A stretch of 64,000 bases of DNA from Mugil cephalus (GCF_022458985.1 NC_061779.1:18769001-18833000); one strand, 5' to 3'; positions 38,301-49,599 are shown, counted from the stretch's first letter. Program-made: numbers and translations. Notes: generated by a model from the letters alone, not told the origin.

Positions 38301-41300
38301 AGTGGTCTGGACGGTAGTTCCACTGGCACGGGAACACGTATAGGCTTTCTGTAACACAGGACGATTTAAAAACAACGATTTATTCACTCTGCATTCTCTA
38401 AAACGCGTGCGCATTCGTTGATGAACATCCAAAACCTCAAACACCATTAGTGAAACACTGTGTCGTGATCTGGCGTAACAAATGCTAAGCTCACACAAAC
38501 CTGGGTTATGGTAAAATATGATATTGAGAAGGTCCTGGTCTCCCCAGGTGATATTGAGTTTATATTTCTGAAGAAGTGGCATCAGAATTTCCTCCCACTT
38601 CAGGGCAACTGCCGTCATGTCATTCTGCAAGGACAGAGCACAGCAGTCAGAGAGCATCCCTGTCACTTTGCTGCAAAGTCTATTTAATTTAATCCGTTTA
38701 ATCTATGTAACTGTGCTCTATGAATCCTTTGGTCAACACTTCACACCAACTCAAAGGAAATGGTTCGTCTACACATTTGTCTGCTCCCTCGGAAGATTTA
38801 CAAAGACATTACAAGAGTGACCTCAGCTGGTGAGTCCTGGTGGTGCAGCTACTCCCTAGGCTCCACTCACCATTTTTAATTCTGTCAAAATTTTAAACAC
38901 TTTCACATATTTGACTCATTAATTAAATATAATATGCCGAACTGTGAAATATACATAAGTCCAATAAGACTTTCAAATAATAAAATTCATTATTTTCCCT
39001 TTGTAGACTTCCATTAATGGCCCGTAACATTAACAAGTATATTACACTGCTGTTAGTTCCGACCTTTGCATGTATCATTACAAAACGAAACACAAACTAC
39101 AGGGAATACAACCAGCTAAGAGTGGTTAACTCATTACCTTGAAAAATTTCTCCCTGAGGCGTGTCATGTTCATGAGCATGACCCCTGAATTGATGCCCGT
39201 CTTGCCGTAGTACGGGTGACGGGCAAAGCGGTTGTACCAGCCGATGCGTGGCTCCTCGTGCTCTGGAGCCATGGCGGCTAAGTGGCTCGAATTGAACTGT
39301 GAAAGCAGGGCCCAGATGTCCTCTACCGGCTGCAGAAAAAGAATATCCGTGTCTACGTAGAGCAAAGAGTCCACCTCCTTTAGGATGAGCTGGAAAATAG
39401 ACATAAAAAAAAAAAACTTGTGAGCATATTTTGTAAAAGTGGAACTGTTGCAAGTGTTATGAATAAAGAATGAATGTAAACCTACTGGCAGAAAGAGCCT
39501 CTGAGAAGCACAAGGTTTGAAGAGCTTCTTCCAGTCTTTTGCATTCTCCTTGGGAAATGTGATGGGGTAGATGGTGAAGTTGAACTTGGTCTGAATCATC
39601 CTGGGCCACGATTCCAGCTTCAAGAAAAGATGAGCACAAGAAAAAACATGGAACTCACCCATATCTGTACAATTTTTCCTTTTCTTTTCTTTCTTCTCTT
39701 TCCCAAATGATGCACCTTCAGGCTAAAAATTTACAAGGACTGTGGGAGAAGAGACTTTCCTTTAAAAACCATCTAATGGGTGTTCTACAAGCATGCAGAA
39801 AAGCAAACTATTTCTTAAATATGTCTTGAATTGGCTCGTTCAATTTGTGCAGCGGTTGCCCTTTTAACGTGATTCCGTATTTCCCAGTTGTCAGTGATAA
39901 GAGAAAACATTTACTCTTGTTTAATCATAATGGAGCAGCGCACAACAGCAAACGAACAAACAAGCACATAGAAATTCTGGCGACGCTGGGAAAGGACACT
40001 TACGGCGTCTCTGAAGCTGTCGTGAAGTTCGTCCTCAGCAAAGATGTAAAAGTGCAGAGGCTTTTTGCTGAAGAGAACGGCAGACTTCAACATGGTGAGA
40101 GTCTCCTCTAGCCTGGGGCCACAGGCCACCACAGCCAGGTGACTCCTCTCATTGCTGTGTCCCTTGATTGCAGAGCCTGACCTCGCGCTGAGAGCCGAGA
40201 CAGAGTTAAATGAATCAGTGATCAACCCCGGCTTTTGTTTCCGCAGCCGCATGGACACACTGGCAAGTGTGGGAAACAACAAAGGAATGGAAATATCGGC
40301 AGTCTCAGCTGACTGCTACTCAGCCCTGCAGGGTTGGAAATATTATTAGATCCAATGGAGCTTTGTGTTGCCTCCAAGTGCTTCCTGTGAACTACTGCTG
40401 GATGCAACTTGCCAGAGACCACATTACCAATTTTCAGCCACATCACAGTATGTATGTGATGGTATGGCCTTCCAGACGTACAATACACCAGTCAGCCACA
40501 ACAATAAAACAACCACCCTGTGAAGTGAATAACGCTGAAGATCTTGTTACAATGTAATGTTTTTACCTGAGTTGTGACATTTATGTGCAACGGACACAAA
40601 CCCATTCAGCGACATGATGTTATGGGCAGAATGGGCATGGGCACCCTACAAAAGTGTTGGAGATGCTCTGAGTTCGGTCCCAAGCATCACAATTTGTTAA
40701 ACGCCGGAGTCACTCAAATCCTTCCACTTGCCCATTTTCCTGCTTCTATCACATCAACTCTGAGAATAAAATGTTCACTCGCTGGCTAATATATTCCACC
40801 CACTGAGAGGTGCCGTGATAACAAGATAATCGTTGTTACTCACTTGACCGGTCATAATGTTATGGCTAATTGGTGTATAATAATACATTTGCAGGAGTGC
40901 AAATGACAACCAGCGGCTCAATTGACAAGACGCTTCGCTTGTTTAAAGAATAATGAATGCAGATTTGATTTACAGTGCAGATCACATTAGCTTTTCACAG
41001 CAGTCACGAGGCACACGGACTACAAGAGGTTCACAGAAGAATCATTCATACCTAAGAGACGATCCCAACAAGCAGTCCACTCCACACACATCAGCAGGCA
41101 GTCTCCAATACGGACTCCAGTAAGAAACTGACTTACACCTGACAGAATGAAAACATCAACTTTTGGGTCCTCAACGTCATTGTAAATGTGAGAGCTTCAG
41201 AGATTAGACCGTTTTCTGAAGTACCTCCTGGAGTTGTTCCAGCCAGGCGTCCCTGCTGTCCTTTAAATCCGACTGAAGCTAACTCACGTTAATGAGGCAC

Positions 41301-42217
41301 ACAATCAATTAGCAAAGACATTAACCCTTTATGGGGCAAGGAACCTCATGGTGAGGTTTAGAAACACGTGGTTTTCATTCAGCCAATCAGAGAAGACCAA
41401 GGAAACCTTCTCAGGTCAACTGTGGTCTTCAGGGTCCACCTCTGCATAAATGCTGAGCAAAACTGGTTTATTCGGGGTACCAAGAAGAAGTGTCCTAATT
41501 TTGTCTTATGTGATAATGTGTATGTTAAGAAGTGGCTGAATCACCACTCATGTTCTAATGGTCTAAATACATGTTTAGTTTGTTTACCACCTATAGAATT
41601 CAGTACTACTTGCTTTTCTCCATGAACATTTGAATTTTGAGTGAGCAGAGTGGCAAAAGTAAAAAGTCATATTATGCTCCATAATAACAGTGTATGGTTT
41701 AAATTTAGAATTTCCAATTATTTCAATGAGAGCCATATAAAGGGTTAAGATCACCAGGTACTCAGCTAGCCAACAGCTGGTAGCTAATAGTTTTAAGTAA
41801 GTCGTTTTAAACGCAGCTACGGTTGCGGACACGAAAAACACACTTGAATTGAAACGGTTATCATTTTAATATATTAGTCTGATACCTAAACTAGTAACTA
41901 GTTGTTGCCTGGTTGTGCTAAAGCAAGCAGCGCGTACCAGTTGAAACTAACTACCACTAAAATGCTGAGCTGTGATTTCAAATGAGTTAACATAGCTACC
42001 TGTCTAGTCCCCCTCCGCGGCCTCGGAGGCCGGAAAGTCCCGGGCTTTTCCTGAGAGGGCTCCCGGCGTCATGACCGCTCTTGTCGGGCACGCCGCGCTC
42101 TTTGACGCGCCACTCGTCTCCGTGCTCTAAGGTGGAGGCTAGCTGGCTGAACACGTACAGCAGAGAGAAGAAAGTGAAGACCATGCACAGGAGAAATGCC
42201 CGAAGATAGCATCGCAT
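35349..42217 (-). CDS. gxylt1: Glucoside xylosyltransferase 1, complete, 7 coding exons
   Basis: GT8-family alpha-1,3-xylosyltransferase that transfers xylose from UDP-xylose to O-linked glucose on Notch EGF repeats in the ER/Golgi lumen. Coding exons on the minus strand: 42217-42000, 40187-40004, 39617-39486, 39389-39138, 38624-38501, 38348-38176, 35510-35349. They sum to 1245 nt (414 aa plus stop), all phases close and all introns are GT-AG. Residues about 5-25 form a signal-anchor (type II topology), followed by a Gly/Arg-rich stem. The catalytic domain has the UDP/Mn2+-binding DTD (residues 191-193, context YVDTDILFL), the highly conserved [20 protein letters not shown] block, and the late HGN motif (about 338-340). 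Sequons NFT, NSS, NMT and NIT are present. The start is ATG with A at -3. The human protein is about 440 aa by recollection; the stem here is shorter. Intron 6 (2.7 kb) is the longest, and intron 1 holds two MITEs. Identity is near certain; only the exon 2 acceptor has alternatives nearby, and just the chosen one keeps frame. Confidence 0.97.
35803..35876 (+). repeat. Teleost dispersed repeat fragment (ATTCAATTCAA...TTTATA type)
   Basis: TATTCAATTCAAATTAATGT then TATTTATACAGAGTCAATAA matches the beginning of a very common fish repeat. It lies in GXYLT1 intron 6. Confidence 0.5.
36540..36950. promoter_or_regulatory. Candidate conserved regulatory block in GXYLT1 intron 6
   Basis: Repeat-free, GC-balanced 400 bp with several TAATGA/TTAATGG sites. 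Overlapping open frames exist on both strands, a low stop density more typical of constrained non-coding DNA than of a gene. No splice-flanked exon is visible. Inference only. Confidence 0.25.
40480..40882. mobile_element. Fold-back Tc1-derived MITE in GXYLT1 intron 1
   Basis: The left end ACACCAGTCAGCCACAACAA, with GTGAAGTGAATAACGCTGA, corresponds to the 5' end of the Tc1 family seen at 25277. The right half (40640-40880) is the same 5' region in reverse complement, closing with CATAATGTTATGGCTAATTG. Both ends thus derive from one transposon end, giving about 400 bp with no coding capacity. Confidence 0.75.
41321..41748. mobile_element. piggyBac-like MITE flanked by TTAA
   Basis: TTAA-CCCTTTAT at the left and ATAAAGGG-TTAA at the right (41737-41748) give perfect 8-bp terminal inverted repeats inside TTAA duplications, the target of piggyBac transposases. 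Length is 428 bp. An internal open frame of 85 codons shows no clear piggyBac domain. It lies in GXYLT1 intron 1. Confidence 0.65.
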
Positions 42218-42260
42218 TTTGCGCTTCGGGGTTTTATGCGCTAAAGAAGCATTTTGTCGT
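42000..42260 (-). promoter_or_regulatory. GC-rich first exon and start region of GXYLT1
   Basis: CpG-rich segment spanning GXYLT1 coding exon 1 and the adjacent 5' UTR, a typical vertebrate CpG-promoter arrangement. The transcription start itself cannot be read. Upstream of 42260 the CpG content falls off. Confidence 0.45.
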
Positions 42261-42623
42261 TGGTCTTAGCTCATGGGCCATCTGATGTACTGGCATCCAG
42301 CTAATCTGTCTCATAAATCAAGTCATTAGGTAAACCGGAGAGCACAGTTGGTGTTTACAGTCCTCCGCCCCACCCACCTCCCGCTTATTACACGTGTTCC
42401 GTCTGATCAGCCATCTGCCTGTGCCAGCACGAGCAGATGAAAAGTTGACTTGTAAACTCCGAGCATATGAAGATATATTGTTTGCAATTGAGGCATATTG
42501 GGTAGTAAACGCTGTAGTTGGATCGCCAGGAAAAAAGTCACCCGTCATGTCATTAACCCGAAATCAAGGGAGAATTTACCCTAGCACAGAGACATTATCA
42601 CCCAGCCACAGGTTACACAGCAT

Positions 42624-42662
42624 TTATCTATCTGTATATATTTATCTATCCATCTATCTATC
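42624..42662. repeat. (ATCT)n microsatellite, imperfect
   Basis: TTTATCTATCTGTATATATT then TATCTATCCATCTATCTATC, interrupted. Confidence 0.85.
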
Positions 42663-43227
42663 AAAGTAAATGTATCACTTATTACATAATTATTGATGCA
42701 TTCAAGTGTCAGAGTGACTGTGCATGTTTTGCTTGTAGAATTCTATAAAGTATCTGCAAACTCAGTGTGGTAAGAGTACACAAGAACAACATTTCCACTG
42801 AATGCATCGAGTCTTAAGTAGCCGGTGGAAAGCATGCACCTGAAAACTATACTTTTGCTTTTATTGTCTGCAGCTAATAAAATGCAAATGCTTCTATTCA
42901 GTTCACAGTGGATCTTATTTTGGTTCATTACACTTTCATGACCACTTAGAATAAAACACTCTTTTGTTGACAGGTGGCTGTTGTCAACTAAACAGAGAGA
43001 ACCCCGCTGCTCTCAGTGTTTGTGTGGATATGTGCATGCTTGTGTGAACCAGTAGGCCCAAGTGCCGTTTGGGATATGAAGAGCTTTGAGCACAGTGACA
43101 GATTTTCCACTCTGCTTAGAATGAAGCTTAATCATGTTTTTATTTTCCTGTTAGCTACAGACCAGTAACAGATATGGCTGTCATGTTGTCTTCGTCCACT
43201 TCCTCTTTACTCTTGGGTGTTACCGGA

Positions 43228-43610
43228 CAACCCTAGACCAGCCACCTAGACCAGACCAGGGGCCCCCACCCCATAGCAATGACACTCCTTGATGGCAGCA
43301 GCCATCCCCAACAGGATGCACCCTGAAAAAGGCACACACAAAAATGGCGTAGGAGCAACTCAAAAAAATACGAAGAACAGCACAAGGTCTGGTCTCCAAA
43401 CTCACTAGATCCAAAACTGATCAATCTGTGGGACGCACTGGAACAAGCCTGGTCTACCGAGGCCCCTCCTGCAACCCACAGGACCCATAGACCCCCACTA
43501 ATAACATTCTGTTGCCAGATACCACAGGACACCTTCAGCAGGCCCATGTCCATTCTCTGATGAGAGACCAACACAATATCATGTTATGCCTCATTGGTGT
43601 CTCTTCTGCT
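43228..43610 (+). mobile_element. Tc1-like transposon derivative, 3' half with terminal repeat
   Basis: Starts in the shared CTAGACCAGACCAG segment, continues through degenerate ACTCCTTGATGGCAGCAGCC and CAACAGGATGCACCCTG (the third of the transposase holding the second Asp), and ends with CCAACACAATATCATGTTAT, GCCTCATTGGTGT, the 3' terminal repeat. Several stops and an insertion near 43330-43390. It lies between GXYLT1 and YAF2. Confidence 0.8.
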
Positions 43611-44140
43611 GGTCTCTTTACCCACCAGGTCTCAGGCAGAGGAGTTCCCATGTATGAGCAGAGTTCTGCACTAGATTTCACTGTGAAGCATCCTGAGACA
43701 ATTTACATTGTTTCTGATGCTATACTAATACATACAATGTTAACTGAATTACAGAAGTTAACAAATTATAATAAATAAGTAAAAACATATGCAAGTATCT
43801 ACAGCTTATTTTATTCAACATTATCTTACAATATAAACTGTTCTATAGATAGATCATGCTCAACTCTAACAAGTGAAGGAGAAGCATACTTAGAATATTG
43901 TTCATTATTTGTACTCAAATGCTAGACAGTAGGACAATGATTGCGTTCAATGGCATAAAATGAGAGCTGGATAAGGCCAGTAACCAACAGTGTTATGTTT
44001 TACTGATAATGGCAAAATGGAAATAATGCTAAAAAACAAATGTTAACGAGGAACAAAGGACGCCATTAAGTGCAAATTATCATTCAAGGTTATTCTACAA
44101 TTCTGAGATGACTTCTTCACATTTGTCTCGTAATGCTTCA

Positions 44141-44146
44141 TTTATT
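44141..44146 (-). terminator. Candidate polyadenylation signal for YAF2
   Basis: AATAAA on the minus strand about 360 nt beyond the YAF2 stop at 44505. A second AATAAA-type hexamer lies near 43807, short of the Tc1 remnant at 43228-43610. Either or both could be used. Confidence 0.4.
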
Positions 44147-44504
44147 CTGTGCGGCAACCATCGACTGAATGTGAATCTGTTGTAGCACTGAGGTGTTAAA
44201 ACACGAGTTACCACAACACGTGGCGCAGTTCCACTGGCAGCCAGGATTTAATGCTACTGTTCCTTTTTTTCAAGTTCATCGTGATAGAGTTTGCTGCAGA
44301 CAGGTGCACAGCACGCATCCTCGTTAAGTTATCCACCGTCACCGGAAGGCAGTGAAAATATAAACCCCCAAGCAGAAATGAACGCTATCGTATTGGCATT
44401 TATAGTATTACTTTAAAAAATAAACGTGCAGTTTGAAGTTTAATCTCTGGTTGAGGCTGTTGAGAGTGCAGAAGAATGGGCTGTGCTGGCCGGGAGAGCG
44501 AAGG

Positions 44505-47351
44505 TTAGTGAGTCTCTCCGTTAACTGAAGAGCCTTCCCCGCGCGGCGAGGAGCATCTGGAGACTCCTCGTTCAGTGTTATCGGAGCTGGAGCCGCTTTG
44601 ACTGTGCTGGTCTGCTGAGGCAGTGCTTGTGGACGTGGACGTGGGTTTGGCTTTCGCCTTAAAGTCTGTGATTATTACAGTCAAGTCTCCAACGGTGACC
44701 TCCAGGTGTTGCGCGCTGCTCCTGTCTATGTTTTTTAACCTGGGCCTGGTGGAGAGGGACAAACAGGGAAAGGAAATCCAAAAGCTGCTAAATATTTCAG
44801 AGGGGCAGCAAAACCAGCAACAAGATGAAAGGCTGCTGTCGATTATGATCTATCCAGCCATTTCTTTAGAAAACAGTAATTCCTACCTCATCTTTTTATA
44901 GCTTTTCTTTTTCAGCGAGGGTTCTTTATCACTTTTGTCTCTGTCCGACTTTTCTTTCTTCTCCTTTTTAGGATGTGTTGGAGGTGCAAATTGCTGATTT
45001 ACTTGCTGTGCGACCAGCTGAGAGACGGGCCGTGGTTTTCTGAAAGGGGCAACAACAAACAAACAAAAACAACAAGTCATCAGCCTGGTAGCGACACTTA
45101 TATCATTGAACCACCTGTTAGTGGGGTGAGCATGTGGTTTCCACTGAGCTCGACTGTGCAGGTAGTCAGTGTGACCAGGAAGCAGAGGCCTTACAATGTT
45201 TAGTTAACCACACGCACTTAAAAGAAAGTCAAGATAAAAACTTCAAATTGGGAGCAGGGTAACAAGTTTTCAATGCAATCTTAAAAACATACCAACATTA
45301 ACAGTACTTGGTGTAAATCACTCCTCTTGGCTCGGAAGAGATGTAATCTTTAAGTGATAACATTAATGTGTGAGGTGTGAACAACATGTTCGAAGTTTCA
45401 ATCTAAAAAATTAAGTACAGATGGTAGGACAGTCTGAATAAATGAATTCTGAACTGACAAAGCCTCACATTAACTTCAGATTCAGAAAAAGGTACATCCT
45501 CATGGCTATTTTGAACCTGACATATGGGTCCTACCGGGGACCCAACCCTTGAAGTGTGGTTTTAGATCGCATGCAAACATTTGCTCTACATGCTGCCTGA
45601 GTTTGAGAAGAGCTCCTGTGAACTTAACAGAATACTCTCCCTCTTTCTTGTATCTAAGCAATTAGCTTTACAGAGGATCTGTGATAAAGAAACGTGACGA
45701 TCTTCAACTTCCCCCGCTAGCAATTCCACACGGTACAACACAGGATGCAAAAATATCAACACTACTTGGAGAGAAGAAACAGGCATGTTCACTGATGAGG
45801 CTGAATGTCGCTCCGCGCAAACACGTAAATGCAGCAGGAGGTGGTGTCAGGGGAGCGCAAGAAAGCCTGCGAGCACTCGCTTGCCAGTTCATTGAGTACA
45901 TTAATGGAAACTAATGCATTTTAATACAACAGTATTACATGAAATGTTAGTTTTGTGGAAGGTACGGTATTCAGCATTTGTTAAAAATAACTTTGAGAAC
46001 CTTTTGATTCAGCTGTATTTTCATTTTGTGTGGTTTCATTACTGTGGTTTGTAGGACTGTTGAATTGTACTGTGTTGTACTGATACATATTTGAATGGGG
46101 AAAGAAATCACTCATTAGTTGCATTAACACCTACGTTTTACTATGTTACCTTTCATGGCGTATCCTATAAATTTCTTTTTAAATATGTACGTGTTCTGTG
46201 TATGCATGTGAAGCATTTGAGTTTCAATACTTGGAGGCATTCTTTGTGGCCCTAAAGTTTAGCCAGATGTGCAAAATAACAACACTGAGGACATGAACAA
46301 TACACTCAGCTGCCAAAACATTAGGAACCCCTGTGAAAAAGGAACCTGTCCTAATATAATAACACATGTGCTAAACCTTATGTTCAGATTATACTGAAAC
46401 AATGAAGGACAGTAGATTATCCGACTGAATGATCATTTTGGAGGATGTAGTGTGAGGTGCTGCCTGTTATTTAGCCAAAATAATAGGGACACGTGTCAGT
46501 AGAACACAATACAACAGTGCTAGAAACTACGGGGATTTAATATTGGAATGGATTAGTTTTCACTAGCGTACCTAATAAAGCGGCAAGTGAGTGCGTCTAC
46601 TACCGAGGTCATGTCCTCAGCGTGTTTCTGGGAGTTTGGGGCGTGAGATGAGCTGCAGATAATGGTTTAAACGCTACAACCCAAACGAAGATAAGATTTA
46701 TTACAGGAGCGTTGCAGCAGAGGCGACGCCGCCTGATAAACCTGCGCGTACCCCCCTTTTAATTACGCGATTCACAGCGCAGCCACACACGTAATTCAAA
46801 GCGCGACGACCTGACGTGTCGCGCACAGCTGTGGGGTAATTAAAATACTCCTGCGGCGCTTTGACGGTCAAACATTACACAGCTTCAGTCGTTCTTACCG
46901 AGTGGAAGTCCCTTTTCTGACATCGCACATCATGCACTTGAACGCCTCAGCGCTGTTCCTGAATGTGCACACGCTACAGTCCCAGTAGCCATCGTCGGAG
47001 AAGGGCTTGGGTTGACGCTTTGGCCTTCAGACAAAAACAAAACAAAAACAGAGGCACAGTTTTAAAATGCTGTTTCCGGGAACTACCTGTTTGAAAAAGA
47101 CGGAAACACTCGGGGAAGCGTGTTTTTTTTTCAGCTCAGGAGTCGCCCGTGGCAGCACGGGGAGCCTTCAGTTGACAGAGGCGGTTTGTTTGCCCCCGTA
47201 TTAAAGCGGCAGCCAGCCGCCATGAACCCTCCAGTGAAACAGCCTCATCCATTCACCGAGCTCTCTGTGCACGTACGGCCCCGTCACAGTCCTTATTCAA
47301 AACACGGCAGCGGCGAGAGGTTTACCTTGTGGGACTCTTCTTGTCTCCCAT
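44505..47351 (-). CDS. yaf2: YY1-associated factor 2, complete, 4 coding exons
   Basis: RYBP/YAF2 family adaptor of non-canonical PRC1 (RING1/2-PCGF complexes) that also binds YY1 and acts in the nucleus in H2A ubiquitination and silencing. Exons on the minus strand: 47351-47326, 47024-46899, 45039-44887, 44745-44505. They total 546 nt, 181 aa plus stop, essentially the length of mammalian YAF2 (about 180 aa). The N-terminal RanBP2-type zinc finger is intact: Cys25, Cys28, Cys39 and Cys42 in the context YWDCSVC...FKCMMC. A Lys-rich linker (residues about 72-101) precedes the conserved C-terminal RING1B/CBX-binding segment (about 103-134, [17 protein letters not shown]) and a Ser-rich tail. 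The start has A at -3 and G at +4, and every phase closes. The transcript diverges from PPHLN1, with a CpG-rich promoter side. Intron 2 carries a MITE. Confidence 0.97.
46301..46596. mobile_element. MITE in YAF2 intron 2
   Basis: Imperfect terminal inverted repeats: ACACTCAGCTGCCAAAACAT TAGGAACC at the left, and the complement of GTACCTAATAAAGCGGCAAG TGAGTGCG at the right. About 295 bp with an internal ATTTTGGAGGATGTAGT block that I associate with a widespread teleost non-autonomous DNA element, possibly hAT. The target duplication is unclear. Confidence 0.65.
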
Positions 47352-47560
47352 TTTTTTTAAATAAAAAAAAAAAGTCGGTCGCGCGCAGGAGTTGAAAATG
47401 AGATGTGTTACAGGTGAAAAAAAAGCATTTAGCTGCTACTCAGCTGTCGTGGAAACTCCTGTCGATGGGCGGTCACGTGGCGCGACTCCGTCCAATCAGC
47501 TTCACTGAAATCACAACAGCTACAAACGTGACAACACCGCCGATGAAAGGCGCTTTGTAA
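46600..47560 (-). promoter_or_regulatory. CpG-rich YAF2 5' region and promoter side
   Basis: CpG dinucleotides are dense from about 46700 to 47580, in contrast to the CpG-poor flanks. The interval covers YAF2 exons 1-2 and about 200 bp upstream of the start, including a CCAAT box in reverse orientation (CCAATCA on plus near 47493). The base run just before the YAF2 ATG is A/T-only, an odd island inside the CpG-rich stretch. No TATA box is obvious. Confidence 0.55.
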
Positions 47561-47898
47561 ACTTCACAGCGCTGCGAGCTGCTCGCAGGCAAACTTAATG
47601 AGGAACAGGGAAGTAATGCTTAGACACCATTACTGCCATTAAGACTTATTTCGGTTTTAATTTGTTTTATGAAGTGAGGAAATGAGTTAAAGTATGTTTT
47701 CCCCTCAAGAATACAAAAATTAAAAAATGTGTATTCTGTATGTAAAGGCATACACATCCCAGTGAACAAATTTGGCACAGCAGGGCCCTCTGCCAGGATC
47801 CTGATGGAGAATTAATGACCTCACAGCCCCAAAGCTGCTCCTCTAACTACTAGTCACAGCTGTCATAAACAACAAGACTTTAATATATTAATACATTA

Positions 47899-48440
47899 AA
47901 TGTGTACCAGATCAAATAAACCTCATGCATATGTTCAAGAATAGATGCACTGTAAACACTTGTGGAACGATCATGCGTAGTGCCTACTGTACAAGTCTGT
48001 GGGGTTAGTGGTATGATCTGGGGTTGCTGCAATTGCTTAGGCCTAGGTTCAGCAATATTATGCCCAAAGAATGAGATCGGCTGACTACCTGAATATACTG
48101 AATGAGCTTCCCTGATGGCAGAGGCATATTCCAAGATGACAATGTCAGGATACATGGGGCTCAAATAGTCATAATAAGAGTGGTTCAGGGAGCATGAGAC
48201 ATAATTTTCACATATGGATTGGCCTCCACAGAGTCCAGACCTTAACCCTTGGAGAAGGGTTTCTGCAGTGGTCAGACTCTCCCATCATCAATATAAGATC
48301 TTGAAAAATGAATGCGATACTGGATGGGAATAAATCTTGTGACATTGCTGAAGCTTAATGAAATGTGCATTAATGTAGCTAAAGGCGGTCAAATGAAATA
48401 TTAAAGTGGGTGACCTTATTTTTTGACCAGGCAGTGTACA
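47899..48440 (+). pseudogene. Tc1-like transposon, 3' half, third Tc1 family
   Basis: Reading across frames gives CTCAAATAGTCATAATAAGA, GAGTGGTTCAGGGAGCATGA and GGCCTCCACAGAGTCCAGAC, the WPPQSPDLNP-type block with the third catalytic residue. It then runs to a terminus at CAGGCAGTGTAC. Internal deletions (loss of sequence after CTTAACCC) and frameshifts make it inactive. It is distinct from the other two Tc1 types and sits between YAF2 and PPHLN1. Confidence 0.75.
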
Positions 48441-48805
48441 TGGGGAAATTATGTAATGAGGAGGGACGAATTGCAATAAACAGTTACAAACAAATATTGC
48501 AGAACCTTTAGTTAACCTCTAGAGACGATCCATGAATGTTGTCTTTATTAATTTAAAAATATAACTATTTATATTTACAAATATTACCTGACACGCTCAA
48601 GCCAATTGAAAACCTTTGACGGGCTAAATTGTAGTTTCTGGTGTTTTGACCAAACCTTGTATTTGACCTCGTACAGGGCTCGTTAGTGTGATTTGTTGAT
48701 AGGATCTCAATGAATAAATGGTTAGTCACAAATCAAAATCTAAATAAAACTTTGAATAAGAGTTTGAATCTATATAGGAAACATTCAAGTTAGATAAAAA
48801 AAAGT

Positions 48806-48866
48806 AGAAAAGTGTAGGCCTGTATAATATATTGTACAATATAGTTGTACAGGCCTGTACTTTTCT
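48806..48866. repeat. 19-nt inverted repeat with palindromic loop
   Basis: Arms at 48806-48824 and 48848-48866 pair over 19 positions; the two non-Watson-Crick positions are both G-U in RNA. The spacer holds the perfect palindrome ATATTGTACAATAT (48829-48842), so a cruciform or hairpin can form. Confidence 0.7.
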
Positions 48867-49122
48867 ATTTGCGGTGTCTCAGAACTGTGAGGAATGAATA
48901 ATGGAAATAGAAATTGTATTTTTTCTTACTGTACATATGTTTTTCAGCATTCACTGTAGACAGCTCAAAATAATTAAAACTGTGAAAGTAAAAGCACATT
49001 CAAGCAAAAATCTGTACCACAGCAATCAGTAGTTACATTACCTAAAAGAATTGGTTTACTGTACTAGGTTTCTCATTGACCACAGCATTGCAGATTGAGA
49101 AACTGTTATTATACTTGCAGCG

Positions 49123-49162
49123 TGGTTGCGTAGTTTGGTTTTTATGTGGCCGGTTCGAGTCT
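49123..49162 (+). other. tRNA-promoter-like box A/box B pair, degenerate
   Basis: TGGTTGCGTAGTTTGG resembles box A and GGTTCGAGTCT resembles box B, but they are only about 14 nt apart, too close for a tRNA gene, and no cloverleaf forms. Probably a SINE head relic, or a TFIIIC-type site. Confidence 0.25.
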
Positions 49163-49216
49163 GTGTGTGTTCATTTGTTCGTGTTTTTGAACACATCATA
49201 ATGTGGAGTATTGTCT

Positions 49217-49231
49217 CCACCAGAGGGCGAC
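49217..49231 (+). promoter_or_regulatory. CTCF-type motif, upstream copy
   Basis: CCACCAGAGGGCGAC matches the vertebrate CTCF core CCASYAGRKGGCRSY at 14 of 15 positions. It lies in the YAF2/PPHLN1 intergenic region, about 880 bp before the first identified PPHLN1 exon. Binding is inferred from the motif only. Confidence 0.45.
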
Positions 49232-49599
49232 CGCATGTTGCTCTTCAGATATACATTTTTCAGTGAAGAACATTACTGGAAGATTTCCCCAGATACGTGG
49301 TGTGTAACGTGAGTACTCTGAAATGTAATCAGTATATACAGTCAATGGATGGAATGAATGAATGTAGAAAAAAAAACATAATAACAGGTCTCATAACATG
49401 TAGACTATATAAAGATATAGTCCGCCCATGGTGTGCTGACTCCAAGTACTCCTCAGTCATTAATGAACCAATGTTCATTAATGACAGAGGAATAGTCAGT
49501 CACAATTTACAACGAAATTGTGAAATACAAGTCAGGAATAAGTTCGAAAAACAAATGATAAATTGACCTGATATTTTTTTTTTCCATTTTCTGCCCAAT

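Noticed and set aside
38065..38666. Longer minus-strand frames over GXYLT1 exons 5-6
   Set aside because: Read-through of introns; true exons are bounded by GT-AG sites at 38624-38501 and 38348-38176.
39126..39662. 178-codon continuous frame across GXYLT1 exons 3-4
   Set aside because: The intron 39485-39390 happens to be open; removing it restores the conserved LFLP-LILKE junction of the family.
42318..42548. 76-codon minus-strand frame upstream of GXYLT1
   Set aside because: No family resemblance and ends before the real start; at most a chance frame upstream of the gene.
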